64,000 nt of DNA from Sphingobacterium oryzagri (GCF_028736175.1 NZ_CP117880.1:806001-870000), one strand, 5' to 3'; counted from the first letter of the stretch, positions 41,889 through 52,230 are shown. A program made the numbers and translations. Notes: generated by a model not told the origin, from the sequence alone.

Positions 41889-44800
41889 ATGAAGAGTTTT
41901 ATACTTCGTATAGCTCTGTTGGTCGCTTTTGTGGGCATCCAACAGCTATACTACTGTGCTTATGCACAAGAAACCAATGCTGTCGAGGTGCGCGGTACGG
42001 TGAAAGATGAACTGGGGAGTTTGTTAGAGGGCGTTACCGTGTTAAACGTCAAAGCGAAACGTACCGAGTCGACCAAAGCCGATGGTACTTTTTCGATTCT
42101 GGCAAACCGCGGAGATTCGCTTATCTTCACGTTTGTTGGCTACGACAATTATTATACCGTGATTAACAACAGCATCAATCTGCAAGTTATCCTGAAGGCT
42201 GGCAGCAACAGTATCAATGAAGTGATGGTCGTCGGCTTCGGTCAGCAGAAAAAGATCAGCCTTGTTGGTGCACAATCTAGTGTTAAAGTCGAAGATTTAA
42301 AAGTTCCTGTCGCAAATTTAAGCGCGATGTTGGCTGGAAGAATTGCCGGTCTCGTCGGTGTGCAACGCTCGGGCTTGCCCGGATCGGACGGTGCAGATTT
42401 ATGGATTCGCGGAATATCGACATTCAATCAGTCGGGCAATAATGCCGGCCCGCTCGTGGTTATTGACGGCGTGCAAGGTCGTGGACTTGACGGACTTGAT
42501 CCAGAAGATATCGCTTCTTTTACCATTTTGAAAGATGCTGCAGCAACCGCCGTTTATGGCGTTGCAGGTGCCAATGGCGTTATTCTCATAACAACTAAGC
42601 GCGGTGTTACAGGCAAGCCCAACTTGATGTTTAACTATAACCAAGGCTTAACGTCGTTTACCAAAAAGCCGGAACTTACAGACGGTGTGACCTACATGCT
42701 GCTGCGCAACGAAGCGCGTGTGGCAACGGGTATGGAAAAAGAATATTCAAATAATTATATCAATTCGACTATTTTGAATGAAGATCCTTACTTGTATCCT
42801 AATGTAAATTGGATGGATGCCTTGTTTAATGAAGCCTCTACTAATAGACGCGCCAATTTCAGTGCTCGTGGTGGTTCCGATTTTGCAACCTATTATATTT
42901 CGGCTGCTTATTATGATGAAGAGAGTTTGCTGAAAACAGATGATTTGCAAAGTTACAATGCATCGACCAAATTTACGCGGTATAATTTTACCTCCAACGT
43001 CAGTATGGATTGGACAAAGACGACGAAGTTTGAGTTGGGGATGCAGGGTTATATTTCCAAGATTAATTACCCAGGTGTGAATCCTGAAGCGGCTTTTGCA
43101 AACGTTATGCAAACCAATCCGGTGCTTTACCCTATTATGTATCCAGGGAATTACGTGCCAGGCGTAAGTTCTGCCGGCGCGCAACCCAACCCTTATGGAT
43201 TGGTGACGCAAACGGGGTATCAGAATATTTTCAGAAACCAGGTAATGACTAATGCGCGCCTGACACAAGATTTGAAGTTTATTCTTCCGGGATTAAATTT
43301 TTCAGCCTTGTACTCTTTCGATGTTTGGAATGAGCATAACATTGCTCGCGTCCGCAATCGGGCTACCTATTTGATGAATCGTTTGTTTCCCTATGATGAA
43401 AACGGAAACCCTGTACTCAACCTGATTTCTCCGGGTTCGGATGACTTAAGTTACGGAAGGACAAATAATGCTAATCGGCAGTTTTACACGGAAGCCTCGT
43501 TGAATTACAGCAATACTTTTGCCGAAGATCATACGGTTAGTGCCATGGTTTTATTCAATCAACGTGAAAAGATTTTTGCCGATGCGAGTACCGTTACCAC
43601 TTCGTTGCCCTTCCGTAGTCAAGGTTTGGCTGGTCGCGTTACCTATTCGTTTCAGGATCGGTATTTCTTAGAAGGTAACTTCGGTTATAATGGATCGGAA
43701 AACTTTGCGCCGAGTATGAAATTTGGTTTCTTTCCATCTTTTGGTGTAGGCTGGGTGCTATCGAACGAAAAGTTTTTCGAGCCGCTTTCCAATGCCATCA
43801 ACTTCTTTAAAATTCGCTACTCCAATGGTATTGTGGGCGACGGCGGGCCGACGAGTTTACAAAGCGTGATACGTCGTTTTGGTTACCTCACGTTGGTTAA
43901 TACGGATGCCGGCGGCTATACCTTCGGTCGGGGTTCGTCAACCACGTCACTTGGTGGAACATCGATTGCCGAATACGGCACGAATGTACAATGGGCAGAA
44001 TCACATAAACAGAATTTAGGATTCGAAATTAATACATTTAATAACAAATTATCCCTCGTTGTTGATCTTTTTAAAGAGCGTAGATCGGGCGTTTTCCTTC
44101 GACGGGAAGCTTTGCCGGCTATCGTCGGTCTGAACAGCTCGCCTTGGGGAAATTTAGGTATTATCGACAATAAAGGTATTGACGCAACATTAGAACTTAG
44201 CCCCGTGCAGTTAGGTGATTTCTCTATCGATATGCGCGGTACGTTTACCTACAATAAGGATAAAGTCATCGAAAATGATTTGCCAAAACAGCCTTTCGAC
44301 TATATGGAGCGACGAGGTGTCAACTATTTATCAACGTTTGGCTACCTGGCTGATGGCTTGTTCCAGTCGCAAGCGGAAATTGATGCGCATGCCGATCAGT
44401 CTGCGTTGGGCACGCAGCGCATTGGCGATATCCGTTATAAAGATCTTAACGGTGACAACATTATCAACGCAAATGATATAACCCGTGTTGGCAATGGCGA
44501 TGTTCCGAATGCGATCTACGGTTTTGGCTTAAATGTAGTCTACAAAGATTTCTATATAGGCGCATTTTTTCAGGGGATTTCCGGAGCCGAGCGCATGATC
44601 GGTGGAGACGGTATCATTCCATTTAATAACAGTACGGGTGCAGAGCGTAGCAATCTTTTTGCTGTTGCCGAAGATCGTTGGACAGTAGAAAATCCGTTAG
44701 AAAATCCATTTTACCCGCGTTTGGCTTATGGAAATGCTGCGAATAAAAATAATGCCGTGGGCTCAAGTTGGTGGGTAAAAGACATCGATTTCTTACGGCT

Positions 44801-45002
44801 AAAAACGATCGACCTGGGATATAATGTTAAGAAAGGAACCTTGTCTAATTTGGGTTTAAAAAATGCGCGAGTGTACGTGCAGGGCGTAAATCTACTTTAC
44901 TGGAGCAAATTCAAACTTTGGGATCCGGAGTTGAATACGCCAAACGGTACGCGTTACCCCAATATCAGGACGATCACGTTAGGTGTTCAAGCCAATTTTT
45001 AG
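41889..45002 (+). CDS. SusC/RagA-family TonB-dependent transporter (second locus)
   Basis: 1037 residues. Signal peptide (MKSFILRIALLVAFVGIQQL and on to CAYA), a CarboxypepD-like domain (VRGTVKDELGSLLEGVTVLN), plug with EVMVVGFGQQKKISLVGAQ and LVVIDGVQGRGLDGLDPEDI, then barrel ending ITLGVQANF. It pairs with the susD gene 17 bp later. The plug and barrel are complete. Substrate unknown. Confidence 0.95.
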   Translation: MKSFILRIALLVAFVGIQQLYYCAYAQETNAVEVRGTVKDELGSLLEGVTVLNVKAKRTESTKADGTFSILANRGDSLIFTFVGYDNYYTVINNSINLQVILKAGSNSINEVMVVGFGQQKKISLVGAQSSVKVEDLKVPVANLSAMLAGRIAGLVGVQRSGLPGSDGADLWIRGISTFNQSGNNAGPLVVIDGVQGRGLDGLDPEDIASFTILKDAAATAVYGVAGANGVILITTKRGVTGKPNLMFNYNQGLTSFTKKPELTDGVTYMLLRNEARVATGMEKEYSNNYINSTILNEDPYLYPNVNWMDALFNEASTNRRANFSARGGSDFATYYISAAYYDEESLLKTDDLQSYNASTKFTRYNFTSNVSMDWTKTTKFELGMQGYISKINYPGVNPEAAFANVMQTNPVLYPIMYPGNYVPGVSSAGAQPNPYGLVTQTGYQNIFRNQVMTNARLTQDLKFILPGLNFSALYSFDVWNEHNIARVRNRATYLMNRLFPYDENGNPVLNLISPGSDDLSYGRTNNANRQFYTEASLNYSNTFAEDHTVSAMVLFNQREKIFADASTVTTSLPFRSQGLAGRVTYSFQDRYFLEGNFGYNGSENFAPSMKFGFFPSFGVGWVLSNEKFFEPLSNAINFFKIRYSNGIVGDGGPTSLQSVIRRFGYLTLVNTDAGGYTFGRGSSTTSLGGTSIAEYGTNVQWAESHKQNLGFEINTFNNKLSLVVDLFKERRSGVFLRREALPAIVGLNSSPWGNLGIIDNKGIDATLELSPVQLGDFSIDMRGTFTYNKDKVIENDLPKQPFDYMERRGVNYLSTFGYLADGLFQSQAEIDAHADQSALGTQRIGDIRYKDLNGDNIINANDITRVGNGDVPNAIYGFGLNVVYKDFYIGAFFQGISGAERMIGGDGIIPFNNSTGAERSNLFAVAEDRWTVENPLENPFYPRLAYGNAANKNNAVGSSWWVKDIDFLRLKTIDLGYNVKKGTLSNLGLKNARVYVQGVNLLYWSKFKLWDPELNTPNGTRYPNIRTITLGVQANF

Positions 45003-45019
45003 TATCCATTAAATCTTAA

Positions 45020-46837
45020 ATGAAAATGAAAACATCATTATATAAATTCTTGGTTGTTGTGATTCTTCTTACGTCGCTGTCCAGTTGCGAGCGCTATTTA
45101 GACCAAGTACCGGATGACGTGCTGACGGAGGACGATATCTTTACATCAAAAGTCAATACGGATAAGTTTTTGGCAAATATATACAGCGTGATCCCCAACG
45201 AACTACAACAACGTTTCGTTGGCACAAGCAACGCAGGGCCATGGACAGCTTCTTCGGATGAGGCAAAGTATACCTGGGATTTCAACTACAGTAATAATAT
45301 GACGAGAAGCGTTTGGAGCAACACCGATGGTGCCGTTGCGAGTTTTTGGTCGAGCTATTATCGTGGAATACGCAACGCGACCTATTTTATGCAACGGGTG
45401 GACACGGCAAATCCAGCAGAGGTGACAGACGTTATGAAAACAAATTATAAAGCCGAGGCTAAAGCCTTACGCGCATTGTACTATTTTTTCCTGGTGCGGA
45501 TGTATGGCGCGGTGCCTATCATTGGTGAAGATTTGCTTGATATCAATTCGCCGGTTAGCGAATTGAAACTGGCCAGAACGCCGTTTGACGAATGTATCGA
45601 CTACATTGTTTCCGAATTGGATGCTGCGCATGCCAATTTACCGTATACGCCCAATAACGATGAATTTGGTCGTATCACCAAAGGTGTAGTGAAAGCCTAT
45701 AAGGTAGAGGCGTTATTGCTAAAAGCATCACCACTATACAATGGAAATGCAGATTTTGCATCCGTGAGAAATGTAGACGGCAGCAATTTGTTTAGCACAA
45801 CGGCCGATGCTCAGAAATGGAAAGCAGCTGCTGATGCCGCAAAAGCGTTTATTGACGAGTTTGTGCCTAATTATTACCAAATCTATACCGTCAGCAACGC
45901 TGATCCGTTCTTGGCTGCATACCAGTCAACCCGTCAAGTGGTTATTGAAGACTGGAATTCGGAATGGATTTTTGCACGCTCCATGAGCGCAAACAACACA
46001 CAATACGACCGGACACCAAAACACGTCGGTTTTCCTTCTGCGGCGCAAGGCGGTGGCGCGCTAGGTGCAACGCAGCGTATGGTGGATGCTTATGCTATGC
46101 GTAGCGGTTTGCCTATTACCGATCCAAATTCGGGTTATCAGGCAACTGGTTTTTCAAGTTTTAAAGCGCCTTACGATCCTTCGTCTCGCACCACGTATAA
46201 TGCATATACGAATAGAGAACCTCGTTTCTATGTCGGGATTACCTACAACGGAAGCTACTGGTTAAATCAGTCGAGTAGTAGTTCTGCTGTTTTATCGTTG
46301 TTTAATTACAGCGGTAATTCCGGCCGTTCGCAAAGTACATCCGATGTGACGCCAACTGGCTATACCGTGCGGAAAAATGTGTCTAACAATGGCAATAACC
46401 GCGGAGCGTTACTCCTGCGCCTGGCGAATATTTACCTCGATTATGTAGAGGCGCTAAACGAAGTGGAACCTAATAATGCGGACATCTTAAGATATTTGAA
46501 TATTATTCGCACACGTGCAGGTGTACCTGCTTACGGAAGTGCCAACTTTCCGGCGCCGGCGAGCCAAGCGGCTATGCGCGAGGCGATCCGTTGGGAAAGG
46601 CAGGTAGAACTTGCTTTTGAAAATGTGCGGTTCTTCGACACAAGACGATGGAAAATAGCAGAACAAACAGATAATGGACCGATATACGGGTTAAATCTGA
46701 ATGCTGATGGCGATGCTTTTTATATCAGAACGGTGATTGAAACACGGGTGTTTCGCCGCGAGCGCGACTACCTGTTCCCGATTCCAAATGATGAAATTCT
46801 CCGGAATGAAAACCTTGTTCAGAATGCCGGATGGTAG
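45020..46837 (+). CDS. SusD/RagB-family lipoprotein (second locus)
   Basis: 605 residues, lipobox (LTSLSSC), DQVPDDVLTEDDIFTSKVN in the N-terminus, EAKALRALYYFFLVRMYGAV TPR helix, and the C-terminal diagnostic RWERQVELAFENVRFFDTRR. It forms the lid of the SusC partner. No hydrolase follows: IS copy 2 starts 47 bp after the stop. The longer length compared with the first SusD is within family range. Confidence 0.95.
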   Translation: MKMKTSLYKFLVVVILLTSLSSCERYLDQVPDDVLTEDDIFTSKVNTDKFLANIYSVIPNELQQRFVGTSNAGPWTASSDEAKYTWDFNYSNNMTRSVWSNTDGAVASFWSSYYRGIRNATYFMQRVDTANPAEVTDVMKTNYKAEAKALRALYYFFLVRMYGAVPIIGEDLLDINSPVSELKLARTPFDECIDYIVSELDAAHANLPYTPNNDEFGRITKGVVKAYKVEALLLKASPLYNGNADFASVRNVDGSNLFSTTADAQKWKAAADAAKAFIDEFVPNYYQIYTVSNADPFLAAYQSTRQVVIEDWNSEWIFARSMSANNTQYDRTPKHVGFPSAAQGGGALGATQRMVDAYAMRSGLPITDPNSGYQATGFSSFKAPYDPSSRTTYNAYTNREPRFYVGITYNGSYWLNQSSSSSAVLSLFNYSGNSGRSQSTSDVTPTGYTVRKNVSNNGNNRGALLLRLANIYLDYVEALNEVEPNNADILRYLNIIRTRAGVPAYGSANFPAPASQAAMREAIRWERQVELAFENVRFFDTRRWKIAEQTDNGPIYGLNLNADGDAFYIRTVIETRVFRRERDYLFPIPNDEILRNENLVQNAGW

Positions 46838-46884
46838 TTGGTGAAAAATAACAAAATCTACCGTGCTTGGTGTATTTTGCAATC

Positions 46885-48703
46885 TAAAGAAGGTGTCTAA
46901 AAAGGCACCTTCTTCTGTTTTTACAGTTTTTTCGCTTCGATACATTTTTCGTTTCCAATATTAGGCTGCAAGTCGATATATCGTACTTTTTACCCTTTCC
47001 AGACCTATATTTATCGCTGGTAGGGAGCTTTTGCCATCAGGATTGCCAATCAAAGCCCTGTTTTTCCACTTTCTTGCCCATTTTCTTAGGTTATGAGCAA
47101 TGGCCATCAAACCGAACTCCACGGCAACTTTCTCCAATCCTTTCATACTGAACCGGGTAAACTTGTTATTGCTTTTCATCTGTCCAAATACAGCTTCAAC
47201 TTCTACGGGTCGCTTACTTCGATGATAGAGCCCTTGTTCTGACAACAGCAATTCCCGAGCTTTAGCCCTGAGCTGGGTAAGTCGGTGGTTCACTTCAATC
47301 AGACGATTACCTTGAGCTTTATGGCACTGTCCGCGCATCGGGCAACCTTCACATCGCTGAGCTTGATAGCAACTCACTTGTGCAGCATATCCGTTGGTGC
47401 TGAATCGAGTCGCATGGCCTATAAAGCTAAGCTTCTGTCCTGCTGGACATATATAAAAGTCCTCCTGCTGGTTGTAATACAAGTTTTGCACCGAAAAAGG
47501 ATCCTGCCTGTGTTTACGCTTTTGCTCCGTATGAAAGTAATTGTACTTGACAAAAGCGGTTATCCCTTTTCTTTCCATCAGCTCATAGTTTTGCTCGCTA
47601 CCATATCCGGCATCCGCTACAATTGATTCACTTTGCTTTCCGTAATGAGATTCAAAGCTTTCCAGATGTCCCGGTAAGGTTGTGGTGTCTGCGGTCGTTT
47701 GGTGGATACTGTAGTGGGTGATGAACTGCTCTTCGGTACTGATTTGTGTATTGTAGGCCGGTTTGAGCTGACCGTTTTTCATGTGATCTTCTTTCATCCG
47801 CATAAAAACAGCATCCGTATCTGTTTTACTATAACTATTGCGATCCCCTAGTATTTCCAGTTGTTGTTCATATTTTTCCAATCGCGGTAAATAGTCTTCT
47901 TCAAGTTTCTTGAGCTGCTTATCGGTAGACTTACTGCCCGCTCTGAGCTTGGCATTTATCGTTTTGATTCTTTCCTTCAATCCTGCACTATCGATTGCCT
48001 TACTAATTTCTTGATTGCCTAAGGAAGATTGATCTTCGGTTATCTGCGCGTCAATCGAGGAAAGTACAGCAGCGATGTTGGCTTCCAGTTTTAACTTGTT
48101 CTTCTGGATAGATTTCTTCCAAACAAATGTGTAGCGACCCGCTGCCGATTCGATCTTGGTGCCATCTACATACTGAACGTGCAAACTGACGTACTCCAGT
48201 TCATGCAACATCCGAACGATGCTGGCAAATAGATCCTGTATTTGACCTTTAAGACGTTTAGCTCGAAAATAATTGATCGTGCGATAATCAGGCGTACTGT
48301 TTCCTGAAAGCCACATGAAATGGATGTTCTCCTGCAAGGCGCGTTCGATCTTTCGACATGAATAGATATTGCTTAGATAAGCGTAGAATAAAACTTTAAG
48401 AAGCATCCTGGGATGGAAACTCGTCGTACCTCCGCCTTTATATTGACTGATCAGATGCGCGATATCCAGTTGATCAACAACCTGATTAACCAATCGAACG
48501 GGATGGTTTAATGGAATACGATCCAAAATATTTTCAGGAAATAGGACCGGACTATTGGATGGAAGGGCTTTAAATTGTACTTTCATATCGTTTTTTGGGT
48601 GCACCTTAAGATACAAAATCTTAAGGACAAAAAACAGAAAAACCCCGCCATTTTTTATGACGGGGTTCTTTTTTTTAATAGACCTTTTTAGACGGCCTCT
48701 TTA
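46885..48703 (-). mobile_element. IS1182-family insertion sequence, copy 2 (inverted)
   Basis: 1819 bp, same length and ends as copy 1 but in the opposite orientation. It lies between convergent susD and lat. Terminal repeats, left-end and right-end terminators and the pre-ATG palindrome are all conserved. No direct target duplication: the flanks are AATC and TTTA. Together with copy 1 it brackets about 24.2 kb (22718-46884). Confidence 0.9.
46961..48586 (-). CDS. IS1182-family DDE transposase (copy 2)
   Basis: About 541 residues from ATG 48586, identical to the copy 1 transposase except Met for Ile in ENIHFMWLSGN (ATG for ATT). All three catalytic acidic residues and the Cys-rich block are intact, so both copies could be active. 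The near identity means recent transposition or gene conversion between copies. Confidence 0.95.
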   Translation of the reverse strand: MKVQFKALPSNSPVLFPENILDRIPLNHPVRLVNQVVDQLDIAHLISQYKGGGTTSFHPRMLLKVLFYAYLSNIYSCRKIERALQENIHFMWLSGNSTPDYRTINYFRAKRLKGQIQDLFASIVRMLHELEYVSLHVQYVDGTKIESAAGRYTFVWKKSIQKNKLKLEANIAAVLSSIDAQITEDQSSLGNQEISKAIDSAGLKERIKTINAKLRAGSKSTDKQLKKLEEDYLPRLEKYEQQLEILGDRNSYSKTDTDAVFMRMKEDHMKNGQLKPAYNTQISTEEQFITHYSIHQTTADTTTLPGHLESFESHYGKQSESIVADAGYGSEQNYELMERKGITAFVKYNYFHTEQKRKHRQDPFSVQNLYYNQQEDFYICPAGQKLSFIGHATRFSTNGYAAQVSCYQAQRCEGCPMRGQCHKAQGNRLIEVNHRLTQLRAKARELLLSEQGLYHRSKRPVEVEAVFGQMKSNNKFTRFSMKGLEKVAVEFGLMAIAHNLRKWARKWKNRALIGNPDGKSSLPAINIGLERVKSTIYRLAA

Positions 48704-48718
48704 TTTATTTTTTAGCTC

Positions 48719-50008
48719 TTAAGCTAGCGTCTGGATAATGATGTCGAAAGCCTCGTTTATTTCCGCTTCGGTTACGGTAAGATGCGGTCGGAAGCGCACA
48801 CTACGTTCGCCACAACCTAAAAGAAGTAGTTTGTTGGCCATGGCCTTTTTTAAAAACGCATCCCGCTGCGCGGTAGTGTCAAAATCAAATGCCACCATCA
48901 GTCCTTGCCCGCGTGCATTGGACAGATAACTGGTTTCGTTTACCAGGTTTTGGGTGCGATTCAATAAATATGCACCGTGTAGCGCTGCTTTCTCAACGAG
49001 TCGTTCTTGCTCGATAACTTCTAAAATCAGTTGAAAACGCAATAAGTCGATGAAATTACCGCCAAAGGTTGAGTTTATCCGACTGGATTCCTGAAATACG
49101 TGCTGAGAAACCTGATCGAATTTTTTTCTATTGGCTAATATGCCACATACCTGTGCCTTTTTTCCAAATGCAATAACATCAGGCACGATATCAAAATGTT
49201 CGTATGCCCACATTTTACCGGTCATGCCCAATCCTGTTTGTACCTCATCTAAAATCAATAAAATCTCGTGCTGATCGCAAATCTTGCGTAGTTGCTGGAA
49301 AAAGGCTTTCCTAAAATGGTTGTCACCACCCTCGGCCTGTATCGGCTCAATAATAATGCAGGCAATTTCGTTAGGGTGTTGTGCGATAGCCGCTTCAATC
49401 TCGTGGATCGCGGTCTTTTCTTCGTCGATCGTGCGCCGTAAAGATTCCTCGGTTAGCGGAAAGGTAAGCTTTGGGTTGTGTATTCTTGGCCAGTTAAATT
49501 TAGGGAAATACATGTGCTTACGGGGGTCTTTGGTGTTTGTTAACGATAATGTGTACCCCGATCGACCATGAAAAGCCTGCTTAAAGTGTATTACTTGACC
49601 AGCTTCGGTGTGGATGTTTTTTGAAAGATTGCGTCTGGTTTTCCAGTCAAACGCTGCTTTCAGCGCATTTTCTACAGCGAGTGCACCACCACTGATGAAG
49701 AAACAGTAGGAAAGTTCATCAGGAATCGCTACACGTGAAAATGTGTCAACGACATCACCGTAGGCCTGTGGGTAAATATCAGACATCGCTGGTTTATTGA
49801 TGGCCATCTTTCCAAGAAATTCCTGCTTGGCGACGACATGGGGGTGGTTATAGCCGATCGGTGAGGATGCAAACATACTAAACATGTCTAGATACGTATC
49901 ACCGTTGATATCCTTTATGTAAGATCCTTTGGATTGTTCAATATCCAGGACAATAGGTAAGCCATCGGCAAGAATATGTTTGGCTAAAGATTGATGTAAG
50001 TCTCTCAT
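48719..50008 (-). CDS. lat: L-lysine 6-transaminase
   Basis: Transfers the epsilon-amino group of lysine to 2-oxoglutarate, giving 2-aminoadipate 6-semialdehyde, which cyclises to piperideine-6-carboxylate. The 429-residue class III aminotransferase has FFISGGALAVENALKAAFDW, LILDEVQTGLGMTGKMWAYE and the lysine motif VIAFGKKAQVCGILANRKKF, which is specific to Lat rather than to ornithine or GABA aminotransferases. It lies 36 bp after an ALDH7-type dehydrogenase gene, completing a two-step route. Confidence 0.92.
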   Translation of the reverse strand: MRDLHQSLAKHILADGLPIVLDIEQSKGSYIKDINGDTYLDMFSMFASSPIGYNHPHVVAKQEFLGKMAINKPAMSDIYPQAYGDVVDTFSRVAIPDELSYCFFISGGALAVENALKAAFDWKTRRNLSKNIHTEAGQVIHFKQAFHGRSGYTLSLTNTKDPRKHMYFPKFNWPRIHNPKLTFPLTEESLRRTIDEEKTAIHEIEAAIAQHPNEIACIIIEPIQAEGGDNHFRKAFFQQLRKICDQHEILLILDEVQTGLGMTGKMWAYEHFDIVPDVIAFGKKAQVCGILANRKKFDQVSQHVFQESSRINSTFGGNFIDLLRFQLILEVIEQERLVEKAALHGAYLLNRTQNLVNETSYLSNARGQGLMVAFDFDTTAQRDAFLKKAMANKLLLLGCGERSVRFRPHLTVTEAEINEAFDIIIQTLA

Positions 50009-50044
50009 GCTTATGCTGTTTATAATTAATAGAGTTGTGGTTGC

Positions 50045-51574
50045 TTAAAGATCGAATTTAATGCCTTGGGCTAATGGAATGCTATCACTATAATTGATCG
50101 TATTCGTTTGCCTGCGCATATACGCTTTCCATGCATCAGATCCAGACTCTCTGCCGCCGCCGCTTTCTTTTTCACCGCCAAACGCCCCGCCGATTTCAGC
50201 TCCTGACGTTCCGATATTGACATTGGCAATGCCACAGTCCGATCCATTGTGACTTAGATAACGCTCGGCCTCCCGTAAGTTGGTCGTCATAATCGCTGAT
50301 GACAATCCCTGCGCTACATCATTTTGAATAGCAATGGCTTCTGCAACTTCTCCAGTGTATTTTATTAAGTAAAGGATCGGTGCAAATGTTTCTGTTTGAA
50401 CGATAGGCAGGTGGTTTTCAACTTCTGCAATGACGGGCTTGACGTAGCAACCGCTAGCATAATCTTCGCCTGTTAACACACCTTCTTCAACGAGAAGCGT
50501 ACCGCCTTGTTGTTTTATCTGTTCAATAGCTGTGAGATAATGCTGCACGGCATCCTGGTCAATTAGCGGTCCCATGTGATGATGGCTATTTAACGGATCG
50601 CCAATGCGGAGTTGACCATAAGCTGCTACCAAACCATTTTTTACGCGTTCATAGATATCTTCGTGAACGATTAAACGCCTGGTACTGGTGCAGCGCTGGC
50701 CGGCTGTGCCTACTGCTCCGAATACGGCGCCGATGATGGTCATCTTCAGATCAGCGTGCGGGGTAACGATGATGGCATTATTGCCGCCAAGCTCCAAAAG
50801 TACTTTGCCAAGCCGGGCGGCGACAGTCGTCGCTACGCTCTTACCCATTTTTGTTGATCCGGTGGCCGAGAGCAGACTAATTCGTTTATCGTTTGCCAGC
50901 CATTGTCCTACCGCAGAATTGCCGGTTACGATAGCACTTATACCATCCGGGAGTTTGTTTTCGTGCAAGACTTGCGCTAAGATTCGCTGACAAGCCACGG
51001 TGCATAGCGGTGTTTTTTCGCTTCCTTTCCACACAATTACATTGCCACATACCAATGCAAGTGCTGCATTCCAGGCCCAAACCGCTACAGGAAAATTAAA
51101 GGCAGAAATGATACCGACGATGCCTAGAGGATGGTATTGTTCATACATGCGATGAGCCGGACGCTCCGAATGTAGCGTAAAACCATAAAGTTGCCTGGAC
51201 TGCCCGACGGCGAAATCGCAGATGTCAATCATCTCTTGTACTTCACCTAAGCCTTCTTGATAAGATTTTCCCATTTCGTAGGATACAAGCTTGCCCAGTT
51301 CTTCTTTATGCTTACGTAGCTTGTCGCCAAATTGGCGGACTATTTCCCCCCGTTTGGGTGCTGGAACATCAGCCCAGATGCGCTTGGCAGATTCGGCTGT
51401 CGCTAACACGGTTTCATAATCGTCCCATAAACTAGTCGTCACCTGGCCTATTGATTCGTCATCAACCGGTGAATAGGAATGAAGTGATTCACCATTTCCA
51501 AACCAGGAAAGCCCAGTTGATGTTCCGAAAGACTGCGGTTCAGGTAGTATCGATTTAAATTCTTTGCTTATCAT
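50045..51574 (-). CDS. amaB: ALDH7-type 2-aminoadipate semialdehyde dehydrogenase
   Basis: Oxidises 2-aminoadipate 6-semialdehyde (in equilibrium with piperideine-6-carboxylate) to L-2-aminoadipate with NAD(P). The 509-residue protein has the ALDH Glu motif LLELGGNNAIIV and catalytic Cys in AVGTAGQRCTSTRRLIVHE, the GQRCT(S/T)TRR form of antiquitin-like (ALDH7) enzymes, plus NVNIGTSGAEIGGAFGGEKE and SGGGRESGSDAWKAYMRR. It is the first gene, lat the second. The lysine role follows from family and context. Confidence 0.88.
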   Translation of the reverse strand: MISKEFKSILPEPQSFGTSTGLSWFGNGESLHSYSPVDDESIGQVTTSLWDDYETVLATAESAKRIWADVPAPKRGEIVRQFGDKLRKHKEELGKLVSYEMGKSYQEGLGEVQEMIDICDFAVGQSRQLYGFTLHSERPAHRMYEQYHPLGIVGIISAFNFPVAVWAWNAALALVCGNVIVWKGSEKTPLCTVACQRILAQVLHENKLPDGISAIVTGNSAVGQWLANDKRISLLSATGSTKMGKSVATTVAARLGKVLLELGGNNAIIVTPHADLKMTIIGAVFGAVGTAGQRCTSTRRLIVHEDIYERVKNGLVAAYGQLRIGDPLNSHHHMGPLIDQDAVQHYLTAIEQIKQQGGTLLVEEGVLTGEDYASGCYVKPVIAEVENHLPIVQTETFAPILYLIKYTGEVAEAIAIQNDVAQGLSSAIMTTNLREAERYLSHNGSDCGIANVNIGTSGAEIGGAFGGEKESGGGRESGSDAWKAYMRRQTNTINYSDSIPLAQGIKFDL

Positions 51575-51913
51575 GTTTTGGTTTATTTTATTCCTTTTCG
51601 TTGTTAATATAGTGAATTTTGTTTACTAAACTTCATTCCAACGCTCATGTTTTTGATGCTGTTTGTCAACTTCGGGCGAGGCTCTTCCGTATGTGGCGGT
51701 GTCGTCATAGTTTGCATTGCTAGAGGCAGGGCTTTCTATTTCTGTAGTATTCTTATGTTGATGCCAATTTTGTGGGAAGGGGGCAAGCACAATTATAAGT
51801 GAAAAAGTTGCCTCTAGATCGTTGTATAAGCGTTATTATGCGATCCTTAATAAAAATATCTTGCAGTCTTCCAGAGCCTTGCGCTGTTTCTGAAATAAAT
51901 ACGTGCGTATTTC
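51575..51913. other. Intergenic region between amaB and the rRNA operon
   Basis: About 340 bp upstream of the first rRNA promoter. No gene or clear hairpin is seen. A plus-strand open frame through 51799-52134 overlaps both rRNA promoters and has no coding signature. Confidence 0.5.
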
Positions 51914-51945
51914 TTGGAAGTAATAGGTCAAAGTTTCTATCTTTG
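51914..51945 (+). promoter_or_regulatory. rRNA operon promoter P1
   Basis: TTG (51914-51916), 21 bp, TATCTTTG (51938-51945), followed by CACCACTCC. The -7 element is an exact match to the consensus; the -33 is a 3-of-4 match. Confidence 0.6.
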
Positions 51946-52068
51946 CACCACTCCGCAAGGGAGGGACGATTGAAAAGCGCATACTGGAAGAAGGAAAAAG
52001 CCTTTATTGAAGGGTGTTTCCACGGTCGCAAGCTCTGCAAAGAGCAGCAAAAAAAAGTTCAACTTTAT

Positions 52069-52099
52069 TTTGTGAGACCGAAAAAATCTTCTACCTTTG
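52069..52099 (+). promoter_or_regulatory. rRNA operon promoter P2
   Basis: TTTG (52069-52072), exactly 19 bp, TACCTTTG (52092-52099). A full consensus match about 255 bp before the 16S gene, in tandem with P1 150 bp upstream. Confidence 0.75.
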
Positions 52100-52194
52100 C
52101 AGTCCCAACGAAAAGGAGGGAAACAACAAGATAGCTCAAACCACGCAGGTGGTAAGACATATAAAAGGCCAAAGCGCGACGCGGCGGCGATAAA

Positions 52195-52230
52195 AGTTCT
52201 TTAAGAAAGATGATCATGTAGCGTAACGAG
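52195..52230 (+). promoter_or_regulatory. boxA-like site and 5' strand of the 16S processing stem
   Basis: AGTTCTTTAAGAA (52195-52207) resembles an rRNA boxA antitermination site. GATCATGTAGCGTAACGAG (52212-52230) is complementary, with G-T pairs and a small bulge, to the sequence after 16S at 53903-53924, forming the precursor stem for RNase III. Confidence 0.6.

Noticed and set aside
51799..52134. Plus-strand open frame upstream of 16S
   Set aside because: It covers both rRNA promoters, has no recognised motif and its codon use is unlike the neighbours; it is most likely chance.
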